From Maribacter sp. ACAM166 (lineage in GTDB: Bacteria; Bacteroidota; Bacteroidia; Flavobacteriales; Flavobacteriaceae): a stretch of DNA of 64,000 nucleotides. The notes below the pieces were generated by a model. The model worked only from the letters and a program-made list of their open reading frames with translations. It did no database searches and was not told where the DNA came from. Shown here piece by piece: positions 46,928 through 55,247 of this stretch (within the stretch, counting starts at the first letter, position 1; the number at the start of each line of letters is the position of its first letter). Where the stretch lies: positions 1 through 64,000 of the forward strand of contig NZ_VAUW01000003.1 in assembly GCF_005771495.1 (NCBI RefSeq), given 5' to 3'. A program made the position numbers and the translations under genes.

Positions 46928-47866
46928 TTAGTCGTTGAGCCCTATTTGTTCTATGGTCGCCCGTGTACTTTCGTTATAGGTCTTTTCATGTAAGGCATAA
47001 TATAAGATTCCATTAATAAATTGGGTGAGACATTGCCCATATACAGCGATAATTAAGACAAAACATGTTCCCAAAGTGTAAATTACGGTAGATAGAACAG
47101 AGTGAGCATAGTCCACAATGTTTTCTACTACATGAAAGGTGTAAATACCTATAATAATTCCAGGAATCATCAGTGCAATCAACAGTAAGATACCTAACAA
47201 CAGTCCTAATATAAAATTCACTCCAACAGATTTCCAAAAATTACTGGTTACCAATCGCCAGCCTTCGCCTAAAGCATCTGTGACCCCTTTTTTCTTATCC
47301 AACATATCAAAAAACGAAACACCGAGCCATGCAGCTACAAAGAACTGAACGATGTATTGTATAAAGATGCCCAAAATAGGAATGATTGCTAAAATTATTG
47401 AAGCGATGAAGAAAACGAGGTAAATGGGAATTAGTATTAGTATAAAAAGGACAACATTCCCAAACTGACCTTTTGCAAATTCCCAAACTTCCTTTTTATC
47501 AAAATTTTGATTTTTGTTTTCAACATATTTTATCATATAACCACTAGCTAACGAATAGTTTAAAATAGCAATGAGAATGAAAATAACGAAGAACAGAACA
47601 CCACCAACAATCAGAGATACATAGTAATCTTTTTCAAAGCCAATCGTGCCGGAAAAAGAACTTAGGTTCGTTTCATTTGCTATTAATCCAATAACTCCTG
47701 AAACCAATAAATAGCTTGTAATTAGAAGGCCAATTAAAAAAATACCATTATAGCTTATAAAAACATTGGTAAAGTTTTTAATATTCTGTTTAAAAAAGTC
47801 AAAGTAAACGGAAATTATTTCTCCGAAATCACGGTTTACCCGTAACGGTATGTAATTGTCTTTCAT
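46928..47866 (-). CDS. Polytopic membrane protein (glycerophosphodiesterase membrane domain/DUF4013-like)
   Basis: The 312-residue protein begins with the cytoplasmic motif PLRVNRDFGEIISVYFDFFKQ followed by about six hydrophobic segments and AWLGVSFFDMLDKKKGVTDAL. It resembles the membrane domain found next to glycerophosphodiester phosphodiesterases, but no catalytic domain is present. Its start lies 38 nt inside the SpoIIM gene and its stop is 1 nt before the DUF4129 gene. A membrane component of the MoxR-associated complex is likely; activity unknown. Confidence 0.75.
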   Translation of the reverse strand: MKDNYIPLRVNRDFGEIISVYFDFFKQNIKNFTNVFISYNGIFLIGLLITSYLLVSGVIGLIANETNLSSFSGTIGFEKDYYVSLIVGGVLFFVIFILIAILNYSLASGYMIKYVENKNQNFDKKEVWEFAKGQFGNVVLFILILIPIYLVFFIASIILAIIPILGIFIQYIVQFFVAAWLGVSFFDMLDKKKGVTDALGEGWRLVTSNFWKSVGVNFILGLLLGILLLIALMIPGIIIGIYTFHVVENIVDYAHSVLSTVIYTLGTCFVLIIAVYGQCLTQFINGILYYALHEKTYNESTRATIEQIGLND

Positions 47867-48815
47867 GTTTCTTATTGAGTATGATAGGGTATGCTAAATA
47901 ATAGTAAATAATTAAAAATAAGGAAGAACAGATAATGAGAAATGCCAGCCAATTGGGCATGTCGGTGTATCGTGTTATAAAGCCTTCGATAAAGCCTGCA
48001 ATAATGAAAAATGGAATGGTGCTCACGACTACTTTTAGACCATCTTTGGCGCCTTTCATAAATGAGGTACGCCTAGAGTATGTTTTAGGAAAAAGAATAC
48101 TGTTTCCCATGATTAAACCTGCACACCCAGCAATAATGATTACTGAAATTTCAATTGTACCATGTAACCAAATCTGCTTATTAGCTTCAAAGAAGACATC
48201 TTTGGTATAAAAAAAGGTAATGAAAGCGCCAAGCATTATACCATTACTGAAAAGAATATACCCCGTGCCGATACTGGTTATGACGCCAAAAGAAAAGGCT
48301 AAAAAAGCGACTCTAATATTGTTAATGGTTATCCCCAAAAAACTTCCTATTTCGCTACCACCTTTATAAATTGCAGCTGGGTCACCGTCTGCAATATTGT
48401 TAAGTGTTTCGTTTACATAGGCATCACCTAAAATAAGCCTCACAAAAGTGGCGTCATTCAATGCAGATAATGAACCAATTATAGATGCGACAATAAAAAT
48501 CAAGAATGCACTACCTAACGTTTTGTGATACTGTTTGAAAAATAAAGGGAATTCAGTCAGCCAAAAATCTAAAATACGGTTACTGCTCTCCTTTTTATTT
48601 TTATATATTTTTTGATGCGCCTGTGAAGCTAACCCGTTTAAATACAATAAAGTCTTACTTTCTGCGTAATACGTTTGTGCGTACGCCAAGTCATTGGTCA
48701 ATTGAATATACCCATTGGCAAGTTCATCTGGATTTGTGTTGGACCCAAGGTTAATGGCCTTTTCAAATACTATCCATTTTTCCTTATTTTGCCTAACAAA
48801 AGCAGCTTCGCGCAT
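47829..48815 (-). CDS. SpoIIM (stage II sporulation protein M) family membrane protein
   Basis: The 328-residue protein has a cytoplasmic N-terminus starting MREAAFVRQNKEKWIVFEKA, then about six to seven hydrophobic segments with FFYTKDVFFEANKQIWLHGTIEISVIIIAGC (core WLHGTIEISVIIIAG). This is the HG(x)-E-(x) motif of SpoIIM/DUF95 proteins. The family name comes from Bacillus SpoIIM, but these bacteria do not sporulate; here it is a MoxR-cluster membrane partner. It is the first gene of the minus-strand operon, only 33 nt from the divergent RDD gene. Confidence 0.88.
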   Translation of the reverse strand: MREAAFVRQNKEKWIVFEKAINLGSNTNPDELANGYIQLTNDLAYAQTYYAESKTLLYLNGLASQAHQKIYKNKKESSNRILDFWLTEFPLFFKQYHKTLGSAFLIFIVASIIGSLSALNDATFVRLILGDAYVNETLNNIADGDPAAIYKGGSEIGSFLGITINNIRVAFLAFSFGVITSIGTGYILFSNGIMLGAFITFFYTKDVFFEANKQIWLHGTIEISVIIIAGCAGLIMGNSILFPKTYSRRTSFMKGAKDGLKVVVSTIPFFIIAGFIEGFITRYTDMPNWLAFLIICSSLFLIIYYYLAYPIILNKKHERQLHTVTGKP

Positions 48816-48848
48816 AAATAGTGTTTACCACGTTAAATTTAAGACTTA

Positions 48849-49574
48849 ATGAATAACCTCCAAATCAATACAACGCAAAATGTTTACCTTAATTATACAA
48901 TTGTTAGTCTTGGGGAACGAATTCTAGCTTTTTTTATTGATGCCTTTATTCTATATCTGTATTCTATTTTAGTTAATTTGGTTGGAGATGCTATTGGTTA
49001 TGTTTATGATGACCGCTGGACTCAAAGGGGGCTGGTGGCATTAATTTTACTACCGGCGATGTTTTATAGTCTATTGATGCATAGTATCTTTGATGGAAGG
49101 ACAGTAGGCAAAATGCTACTTAAAATGAGAGTAGTAAAAGTTGATGGTTCGCCTGTACATTGGAGCAATTATTTAGTACGGTGGATGTTGCGCTTGGTCG
49201 ATATTTGGTTGTTCATTGGCTCAATAGGAATTTTGACCATTCTCTTTTCAGAAAAGAGACAACGATTAGGTGATACAGCTGCAGGTACCGTGGTCATAAG
49301 CACAAAAAACGAAACAACAGTTTTCCATACGATTCTAGAAGAAGTTGAAGATACGTATGTACCTGTTTTTACAAATGTTACATTAATGACCGATAGGGAT
49401 ATACGATTAATTAAAGAAACTTTTAATTTAGCGAAAAGAAGTAATGATTTTAAGACATTAAGGGCTTTAAGAGACAAGGTTGATAGTATATTGCAGACTA
49501 ATTCAAATTTGTATGATATGGCGTATTTGGATACTGTTTTAAAGGATTATAATTACTTCACTCAAAAGGTATAA
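48849..49574 (+). CDS. RDD family membrane protein
   Basis: The 241-residue protein has the RDD domain in the first 150 residues, with GERILAFFIDAFILYLY (the R-x-x-A-F-x-I-D start), DGRTVGKMLLKMRVVKVDG and RLGDTAAGTVVI. The C-terminal 80 residues are soluble and helical (DIRLIKETFNLAKRSNDF). RDD proteins are linked to ion transport or sodium tolerance in a few cases. The divergent position next to the MoxR cluster is shared by related bacteria and suggests a joint role (inference). Confidence 0.9.
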   Translation: MNNLQINTTQNVYLNYTIVSLGERILAFFIDAFILYLYSILVNLVGDAIGYVYDDRWTQRGLVALILLPAMFYSLLMHSIFDGRTVGKMLLKMRVVKVDGSPVHWSNYLVRWMLRLVDIWLFIGSIGILTILFSEKRQRLGDTAAGTVVISTKNETTVFHTILEEVEDTYVPVFTNVTLMTDRDIRLIKETFNLAKRSNDFKTLRALRDKVDSILQTNSNLYDMAYLDTVLKDYNYFTQKV

Positions 49575-49577
49575 GCA

Positions 49578-50189
49578 ATGTTTTATTTTATTATTGACAT
49601 ATTAGGCACAATAGCATTTGCAATTTCGGGTGTTTTAGTAGCCATGGATAAAAAATTGGATGTTTTCGGGGTACTTATTATTGCCTTTGTAACCGCAGTT
49701 GGTGGTGGTACTTTACGTGACCTTTTAATAGGTATTAAGCCGGTAGGATGGTTGAATGCACCCCTGTTTCTTCTTATTATAGTAGTGACGGTGATTTTGA
49801 CAATTATTTTTGTAAAGCAGTTGAAATATGTTAGAAAATCACTCTTCCTATTTGATACTATAGGTATTGGACTATATACCATGGTGGGCGTTGAAAAAGG
49901 ATTGGAAGCAGAACTTTCGCCTATTATGTGCATTGCTTTAGGTACTATAACGGCTTGCTTTGGCGGTGTAATACGGGATATTCTCTGTAATGAGATTCCC
50001 GTAATATTTAGAAAAGAAATATATGCGACGGTATGTATATTGGGTGGTGTCGTCTACTTTATATTTATACAATTCCCTATTAATAAAACAATTGCTCATA
50101 GTATGGCAATCGCGACGATAATTATAATGAGAATATTGGCTGTTCGATTTAAAATTTCATTACCTAACATTTATAGAAGTAGTTCCTAA
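49578..50189 (+). CDS. Trimeric intracellular cation (TRIC) channel family protein
   Basis: The 203-residue protein has the duplicated three-helix UPF0126/TRIC pattern. The first repeat has LGTIAFAISGVLVAMDKKLD and VGGGTLRDLLIG; the second has DTIGIGLYTMVGVEKGLEA and FGGVIRDILCNEIPVIFRKE. The glycine-rich GGGTLRD and GGVIRD motifs are conserved. TRIC proteins form K+ channels. It starts 3 nt after the RDD gene, so the two are co-transcribed. Confidence 0.92.
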   Translation: MFYFIIDILGTIAFAISGVLVAMDKKLDVFGVLIIAFVTAVGGGTLRDLLIGIKPVGWLNAPLFLLIIVVTVILTIIFVKQLKYVRKSLFLFDTIGIGLYTMVGVEKGLEAELSPIMCIALGTITACFGGVIRDILCNEIPVIFRKEIYATVCILGGVVYFIFIQFPINKTIAHSMAIATIIIMRILAVRFKISLPNIYRSSS

Positions 50190-50232
50190 CTAGCAACTAA
50201 AGAAAGTTCTTTAATCCAACCGGATATTTTAT

Positions 50233-50253
50233 TTTACTGTTTACTGTTTACTG
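50233..50253. repeat. Three tandem copies of TTTACTG
   Basis: An exact 7-nt unit occurs three times in the gap between the convergent TRIC and cyclophilin genes, 5 nt before the cyclophilin stop codon. Its role, if any, is unknown; slippage could change its copy number. Confidence 0.8.
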
Positions 50254-50257
50254 TCAA

Positions 50258-50974
50258 CTATTCAATAACTTCTGCTTTTTCAATATAAATATTCTGCTTA
50301 GGCCAATCACCTTGCTCAACAGGTTGGTTGTTAATTTTATCAACAACGTCCATTCCTTCAATCACTCTACCAAAAGGTGTGTATTCATTATCAAGGTGAT
50401 ACGAGCCAGGTTTCGTCACTACGATAAAAAATTCAAAAGGCGAAGCAAGCATATGTGGGTTGTCTATTTCGCTACTAGGCATAGAAATAGTTCCGCGATC
50501 ATGCCGATGTCCTTTGCCCGTGTCGGGTGGTAAAAGGTACCTACCTATATCACTTCTCTTTTTTCCAGTTTTACGATCATCTGAATTTCCACCCTGAATA
50601 ATAAAATTTTTGACAACCCTATGAAATTGGGTGTAATCAAAATACCCTTTGCTGGTTAGGTATATAAAATTTGCGCGGTGATAGGGTACATTCTCGTAAA
50701 GCTCAACGGTAAAGCTACCAAGTCTTGTGGTAATTTTCACCTTATTAGATTTTAAGGTTTTTTCGTAGTTGAAAAAGAATTCTATAGCATTGTCTTCTGT
50801 AAGTTCAAATTCTTTCTCAGCTGGTTTTGTTTTCGTATTCGTTTCACTTTGGATAGAATCTATAGCTACTGATGTAGTTGATGTTGTAATTTTAGGTTTC
50901 TTAGAAGTATCTTTGCAACCTACAGCTAGTGCGGCCGTGAAGATAAAATACAAACAGAATTTAAGTAATTTCAT
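50258..50974 (-). CDS. Peptidyl-prolyl cis-trans isomerase (cyclophilin), lipoprotein
   Basis: The 238-residue protein has a lipobox (AALAVGC, Cys20), a Ser/Thr/Lys-rich linker to about residue 80, and a cyclophilin domain. Motifs are YFDYTQFHRVVKNFIIQGG (catalytic Arg), GTISMPSSEIDNP, FEFFIVV and YTPFGRVIEGMDVVDKI. It should assist protein folding in the periplasm. The start codon at 50974 overlaps the divergent NUDIX start codon by 2 nt (CATG). No other methionine precedes the lipobox, so this start is required. Confidence 0.93.
   Translation of the reverse strand: MKLLKFCLYFIFTAALAVGCKDTSKKPKITTSTTSVAIDSIQSETNTKTKPAEKEFELTEDNAIEFFFNYEKTLKSNKVKITTRLGSFTVELYENVPYHRANFIYLTSKGYFDYTQFHRVVKNFIIQGGNSDDRKTGKKRSDIGRYLLPPDTGKGHRHDRGTISMPSSEIDNPHMLASPFEFFIVVTKPGSYHLDNEYTPFGRVIEGMDVVDKINNQPVEQGDWPKQNIYIEKAEVIE
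50884..50915 (+). promoter_or_regulatory. Promoter-like element for the NUDIX gene, inside the cyclophilin gene
   Basis: TTG at 50884-50886, a 21-nt spacer and TATCTTTG at 50908-50915 give the best -33/-7 match in the window (consensus TTTG / TAnnTTTG). It is on the plus strand, within the 5' end of the minus-strand cyclophilin gene, about 57 nt before the NUDIX ATG. Confidence 0.55.
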
Positions 50975-51614
50975 GGATTTCGATTTTTTTGAAGAACAAG
51001 TATCAAAAATAAAAAATCTACCGCTACCGGGAGAGGCTTCGCAGTATAAAATGGCACCAAAAGGTCGTATAGAAGACTTAAAGAAAATAAATTTAGAAAA
51101 GAAGAACCCTAGAAAAGCGGCCGTTATGGCGTTATTCTATCCAGCAGTAAGTAAGGAGACAAATCTACTTCTCATTTTGCGTAAAACGTACAATGGCGTA
51201 CATTCCAATCAGGTAGGTTTTCCAGGTGGTAAGGTTGAACAGTCTGATGCAGATTTAATGGCTACTGCTTTGAGGGAAACCCAGGAAGAAGTAGGAGTAG
51301 AGCCTATTGATGTTACCGTTTTAAAGGAATTATCTGAGATTTTTATACCCCCAAGTAACTTTATTGTACAACCGTTTATAGGTCTTTATAAAAATCCTAA
51401 ACCATTTATCAAACAAGATGATGAGGTCGAACTGATTTTAGAAGTACCGCTATTGCATTTTTTGGACGAAACAAAAATTATAAACAAAAAAATCACTACT
51501 TCTTATGCGATAGATGTTGAGGTACCAGCCTTTAAATTAAATGGTTACATCGTTTGGGGAGCAACGGCAATGATGTTGAGTGAGATTAAAGAGTTAATAA
51601 AGCAAGTGTTGTAA
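50973..51614 (+). CDS. NUDIX hydrolase, CoA pyrophosphatase-like
   Basis: From the ATG at 50973 the protein has 213 residues. The NUDIX box is GGKVEQSDADLMATALRE followed by TQEEVGV, preceded by NQVGFPGG, a pattern typical of the CoA pyrophosphatase branch (NudL/YeaB). The open frame upstream (to 50769) is antisense to the cyclophilin and contains no domain. The start codon overlaps that of the divergent cyclophilin gene. It probably cleaves CoA derivatives; the exact substrate is not certain. Confidence 0.9.
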   Translation: MDFDFFEEQVSKIKNLPLPGEASQYKMAPKGRIEDLKKINLEKKNPRKAAVMALFYPAVSKETNLLLILRKTYNGVHSNQVGFPGGKVEQSDADLMATALRETQEEVGVEPIDVTVLKELSEIFIPPSNFIVQPFIGLYKNPKPFIKQDDEVELILEVPLLHFLDETKIINKKITTSYAIDVEVPAFKLNGYIVWGATAMMLSEIKELIKQVL

Positions 51615-51639
51615 TGCATATTTATTTATTTTAGCATTT

Positions 51640-52446
51640 ATGGGATTATTTAAGACGAACCCTTTCGGGCATAATCTATATATTAAAAAATGGCTGATTC
51701 GTATATTGGCCTTGTTATCGCATCAACGCTATAAGCGTTTTAATACATTAGAAATAGATGGCTCTGAGGTGATACGAAACTTACCAGATAGAAATGTTTT
51801 ATTTGTAAGTAACCACCAAACCTATTTTGCAGATGTAGTGGCTATGTTTCATGTTTTCAATGCGAGTTTAAGTGGAAGGGAAGATTCCATCAAAAACCTG
51901 GGGTACATATGGCAACCTAAATTGAATATGTACTATGTAGCTGCTGCAGAGACCATGAAAAAAAGTCTTTTGACCAAAATCATGGCCTATGCAGGTTCAG
52001 TAAGTGTAGAGAGAACCTGGCGAGCAGAAGGTCAAGATGTTAAAAGACAGGTAAAAATGAGCGATATTTCTAGTATCGGTAAAGCTTTGAACGATGGTTG
52101 GGTAATTACTTTTCCTCAAGGTACAACAACACCTTGGAAGCCATTACGAAAGGGAACTGCCCATATTATAAAGAAATATAGACCAGTTGTAGTACCGGTA
52201 GTAATAGATGGTTTTAGGCGTTCTTTTGATAAAAAAGGGCTCCGTATCAAGAAAAAAGGGATTCTACAATCTATGGTCATCAAAGAGCCGTTGGAATTTG
52301 ATTACGATAATGAGTCTAGCGAATCAATAATTGAGAAATTGGAGTATGCCATTGAGCAGCACCCTTCATTTTTAAAGGTAATTTCTAAAAAAGACTTATT
52401 GGCTTACGAAGAGGAAAATAAAAAACGTAAATGGAAAAAATCCTAA
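51640..52446 (+). CDS. Lysophospholipid acyltransferase (PlsC family) with unusual motif spacing
   Basis: The 268-residue protein reads VSNHQTYFADVVAMFH for motif I and WVITFPQGTTTPWK for motif III. In classical PlsC the pair is HX4D and FPEGT. Here His and Asp are separated by five residues (HX5D) and the Glu of motif III is Gln. The overall fold motifs (IKKYRPVVVPVVIDGF) still match the lysophosphatidic acid acyltransferase superfamily. It may acylate lysophospholipid or another acceptor such as an aminolipid. It begins 25 nt after the NUDIX gene. Confidence 0.85.
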   Translation: MGLFKTNPFGHNLYIKKWLIRILALLSHQRYKRFNTLEIDGSEVIRNLPDRNVLFVSNHQTYFADVVAMFHVFNASLSGREDSIKNLGYIWQPKLNMYYVAAAETMKKSLLTKIMAYAGSVSVERTWRAEGQDVKRQVKMSDISSIGKALNDGWVITFPQGTTTPWKPLRKGTAHIIKKYRPVVVPVVIDGFRRSFDKKGLRIKKKGILQSMVIKEPLEFDYDNESSESIIEKLEYAIEQHPSFLKVISKKDLLAYEEENKKRKWKKS

Positions 52447-53093
52447 ATTTCCAATCGACTTAATTCTGTATAGTTTTTCTTTAATTTTCCTAGAAGCAGT
52501 CCGTATAGTAGGAAATAAAATAGGGATAATCCTGCTATAAAAACTAAACCAAAGATACCCAAGGAAATCATTAATGTTACCTTTAATTTATCAGGCGAAA
52601 AATCTTTTAAACGATTACCTATTTCAGGAAAGGCATGGGTAATATCATTGTTTAAATAAATGGCCATGATTATGGCAAAAAAGAACAAGGTTGATATGGC
52701 TAAAGAGAATATCACATAATATTTGACAGTTCTTCGCGTCTTGATAATTTTTCTCATTAGATTTTTAGAATTATCAAGTACAGAAATTTCCTTAAATCTG
52801 AGGTAGAATTGATAAATGAAATAAAAGACTACGGCATAGTACGAAATGGAAAGTCCTAAAAAATACCTAGAAACGCCAAGATTTTTATATACTTGCATGC
52901 TATCCTCCATTCCTGGTAAAAAATATAGGAATTGAGGTAAGACAAACTCCAAAATACTTATAATCAATATCCACTTGACCACGGATGATGATTTCTTCCA
53001 TATCATCTTGTGAATATCTTCATAGCTTAATTTAGGAATATCAAACTCCTTTTTCTGCCAGTCTTTTTTTAATAATTCCAGTTCATCCGTCAT
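52443..53093 (-). CDS. Membrane protein paired with the ECF sigma factor, likely anti-sigma factor
   Basis: The 216-residue protein has a cytoplasmic N-terminal segment of about 35 residues (LLKKDWQKKEFDIPKLSYEDI) and four hydrophobic segments (for example VVKWILIISILEFVLPQFLY and YYVIFSLAISTLFFFAII). No zinc-anti-sigma HxxxCxxC motif is present. The start lies 4 nt after the sigma factor stop, and this order is the usual one for a cognate membrane anti-sigma factor. Assignment is therefore by context and not by a family motif. Its stop shares 4 nt with the convergent acyltransferase stop. Confidence 0.65.
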   Translation of the reverse strand: MTDELELLKKDWQKKEFDIPKLSYEDIHKMIWKKSSSVVKWILIISILEFVLPQFLYFLPGMEDSMQVYKNLGVSRYFLGLSISYYAVVFYFIYQFYLRFKEISVLDNSKNLMRKIIKTRRTVKYYVIFSLAISTLFFFAIIMAIYLNNDITHAFPEIGNRLKDFSPDKLKVTLMISLGIFGLVFIAGLSLFYFLLYGLLLGKLKKNYTELSRLEI

Positions 53094-53097
53094 ACCT

Positions 53098-53592
53098 TTA
53101 TGGTTTCAAAATGGTTCTTAATTTTGTTTTGATACGGTTCATTTTTACACGTGCATTTACCTCTGATATCCCTAAAGTATCTGATATTTCAGTGTAATTT
53201 TTATCCTCTAGGTATAAAAAGACCAAAGCTTTATCGACGTCACCCAATTGCTTTACGGCCTTATACATCAGCTTTAATTGTAATTCTTCAGTTTCATCAT
53301 ATTCATCTGCCTTTATCTTAAAAATGATGGATTCGTAATCAGCAGTATCAATTCTCTTTTTATTCTTACGGTATAAGGTTATAGCAGTATTTAACGCTAC
53401 TCGATACATCCATGTACTAAACTTCGCCTCGCCCCTAAACTTGGGATAGGCTTTCCATAATTGAATCGTGATTTCTTGAAACAGGTCATTATGAGAGTCG
53501 CGGTCATTTGTATATAGTGTACATACCTTATGGACAATATTTTGATTGTCCTGCAGCTCGGTCACAAATTTGTGTTCCAGTTCCTTGTTCAC
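53098..53592 (-). CDS. ECF-type RNA polymerase sigma factor
   Basis: The 164-residue protein has sigma region 2 (about 12-80, NDLFQEITIQLWKAYPKFRG, FSTWMYRVALNTAI) and region 4 (about 108-160, ALVFLYLEDKNYTEISDTLG, VNARVKMNRIKTKLRTIL). This is a standard small ECF factor. Promoter targets are unknown. The paired membrane protein 4 nt downstream suggests control by an envelope signal. Confidence 0.93.
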   Translation of the reverse strand: MNKELEHKFVTELQDNQNIVHKVCTLYTNDRDSHNDLFQEITIQLWKAYPKFRGEAKFSTWMYRVALNTAITLYRKNKKRIDTADYESIIFKIKADEYDETEELQLKLMYKAVKQLGDVDKALVFLYLEDKNYTEISDTLGISEVNARVKMNRIKTKLRTILKP

Positions 53593-53668
53593 TAGTGGTT
53601 GGTTGTTCTTACGATGTTAGTCTTACGAAAGTTTTATTTGTTACAATATATCTTTTTCTGAAGCATAA

Positions 53669-53700
53669 AAAAAGTGCTCAAGGTAAACCTGGCACTTTTT
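53669..53700 (-). terminator. Intrinsic terminator of the M20 amidohydrolase gene
   Basis: A 9-bp outer stem AAAAAGTGC/GCACTTTTT encloses AGGT/ACCT. On the minus strand a T-run (ACTTTTTTTATG) follows. It lies 20 nt past the stop of the amidohydrolase gene at 53720. Confidence 0.82.
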
Positions 53701-53719
53701 ATACGTGTACAATTGTTGT

Positions 53720-55147
53720 TTAATTTCTATAATCTAGTGCAGGTGCCCTATCTCCTAAAAGAGGAATATATTTAAAATCTGCTCCTCTTTGATCTAAAAA
53801 TTCTGCTTTTGCATTTTCCACCATTTTTTTATCCTTGAATAAATCAATAGCAGTTTTAGTCAGTGTCTTAGCAGCTACCATCATTCCTTTTCTGCCGATA
53901 GATGTTCCACCAGCAGCAACAGCTTGCCAGCTATGTGCAGATGTGCCTGGCACCCATGTAGCTGTACTGAATCCGACAGTTGGCACCGTAAAGCTCACAT
54001 CTCCAACATCTGTTGAACCAAAAGGTCTTGCTTCTGTTTTGTATGGTTGAACATTTTTAGCTACAGCTAAATCTGCTTTATCCATACCTAAGGTTTTCGC
54101 AATTTTATCAGCAAAGACTTTCTCTTCTGTGGAGTACGCTATACCACCTACTTCAGATAGGTTTTCATGCATCAATTTTTGAAGAGTTAGGTTTGGTAAT
54201 AACTCATGTGTTCCTCCAATCATTTCATAATCCATTGTAGTGCCAGTGCCTAAAGCAGCACCTTCAGCAGCTTTCACTATTCGGTCAAAAATATCAATAA
54301 CAACATCACGGTTAGTATGGCGAGCATAGTAATACACTTCTGCAAAATCTGGTACCACGTTCGGTGCTTTACCTCCTTCTGTGATTACATAATGAATTCT
54401 AGCTTCTTGCGGTATGTGCTCACGCATCATATTCACCATCATATCCAAAGCTTCAACACCATCTAATGCAGAACGGCCTTTTTCAGGGGAAGCAGCTGCA
54501 TGGGCAGAAACTCCATAAAACCTGAATTTAGCGGATTTATTTGCCAATGCTGCACCAGCACTTGCTGCATTTTGCGCACCCGGATGCCAGTGTAACGCAA
54601 TGTCTACATCGTTAAACAGACCCTCACGAACCATATATACTTTACCTGAGCCACCTTCTTCCGCAGGTGTTCCATAAAATCGTATGGTACCTTGCATTTT
54701 ATTGGCAGCCAACCAATCTTTAGTTGATATTGCAGCAGCAGCAGATGCTGTTCCGAAAAGGTGATGACCGCAAGCATGACCTGCTACCTTACCTGCAGAT
54801 TCCTTTACGGCTACCGCTTTTTGAGATAATCCGGGTAGTGCATCAAACTCGCCCATAATAGCAATAACGGGACTTCCGCTACCATATTCGGCAATAAACG
54901 CTGTTGGTATACCGGCAACTCCCTTTTTAACAGTAAAGCCAGCACCTTGTAATGTCTTTTGTAAAAGGCCAGAACTTTGTTCTTCTTGATAACCCATCTC
55001 TGCGAAATCCCAAATTGTTTGGGCTATAGTACCGTAAGATTCACTTTTTTGTTCTAAATCTTTTAAAATTTCCTTTTCGCTCTTTTGTGCGTTCACTGAC
55101 AATAAGGTTGCACTTAGGGCAACCAATAAAAATAGGGATTTTTGCAT
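53720..55147 (-). CDS. Secreted M20 family amidohydrolase (AbgB-like)
   Basis: The 475-residue protein has a signal peptide (SLFLLVALSATLLSVNAQ). The M20 metal-binding region is GHACGHHLFGTASAAAA and YGTPAEEGGSGKVYMVREG, with HWHPGA further on. The dimerisation domain starts near RFYGVSAHAAASPEKGRSA, the classical motif of the aminoacylase-1/AbgB branch. AbgB hydrolyses p-aminobenzoyl-glutamate; the substrate here is not known and peptide or N-acyl amino acid hydrolysis is possible. Confidence 0.9.
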   Translation of the reverse strand: MQKSLFLLVALSATLLSVNAQKSEKEILKDLEQKSESYGTIAQTIWDFAEMGYQEEQSSGLLQKTLQGAGFTVKKGVAGIPTAFIAEYGSGSPVIAIMGEFDALPGLSQKAVAVKESAGKVAGHACGHHLFGTASAAAAISTKDWLAANKMQGTIRFYGTPAEEGGSGKVYMVREGLFNDVDIALHWHPGAQNAASAGAALANKSAKFRFYGVSAHAAASPEKGRSALDGVEALDMMVNMMREHIPQEARIHYVITEGGKAPNVVPDFAEVYYYARHTNRDVVIDIFDRIVKAAEGAALGTGTTMDYEMIGGTHELLPNLTLQKLMHENLSEVGGIAYSTEEKVFADKIAKTLGMDKADLAVAKNVQPYKTEARPFGSTDVGDVSFTVPTVGFSTATWVPGTSAHSWQAVAAGGTSIGRKGMMVAAKTLTKTAIDLFKDKKMVENAKAEFLDQRGADFKYIPLLGDRAPALDYRN

Positions 55148-55247
55148 ATTTAGTATTGTTTGAGTTAGACCTTAAAGATACTAAAAACAGAATATTGTTT
55201 TAAAGTAGAACCCCAATTTGTTTAATTTTACATTTAACCTTGTATCT

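Noticed and set aside
50769..50972. Extended start for the NUDIX gene at 50769
   Set aside because: That part runs antisense through the 5' half of the cyclophilin gene and adds no conserved motif; the ATG at 50973 gives the normal length.
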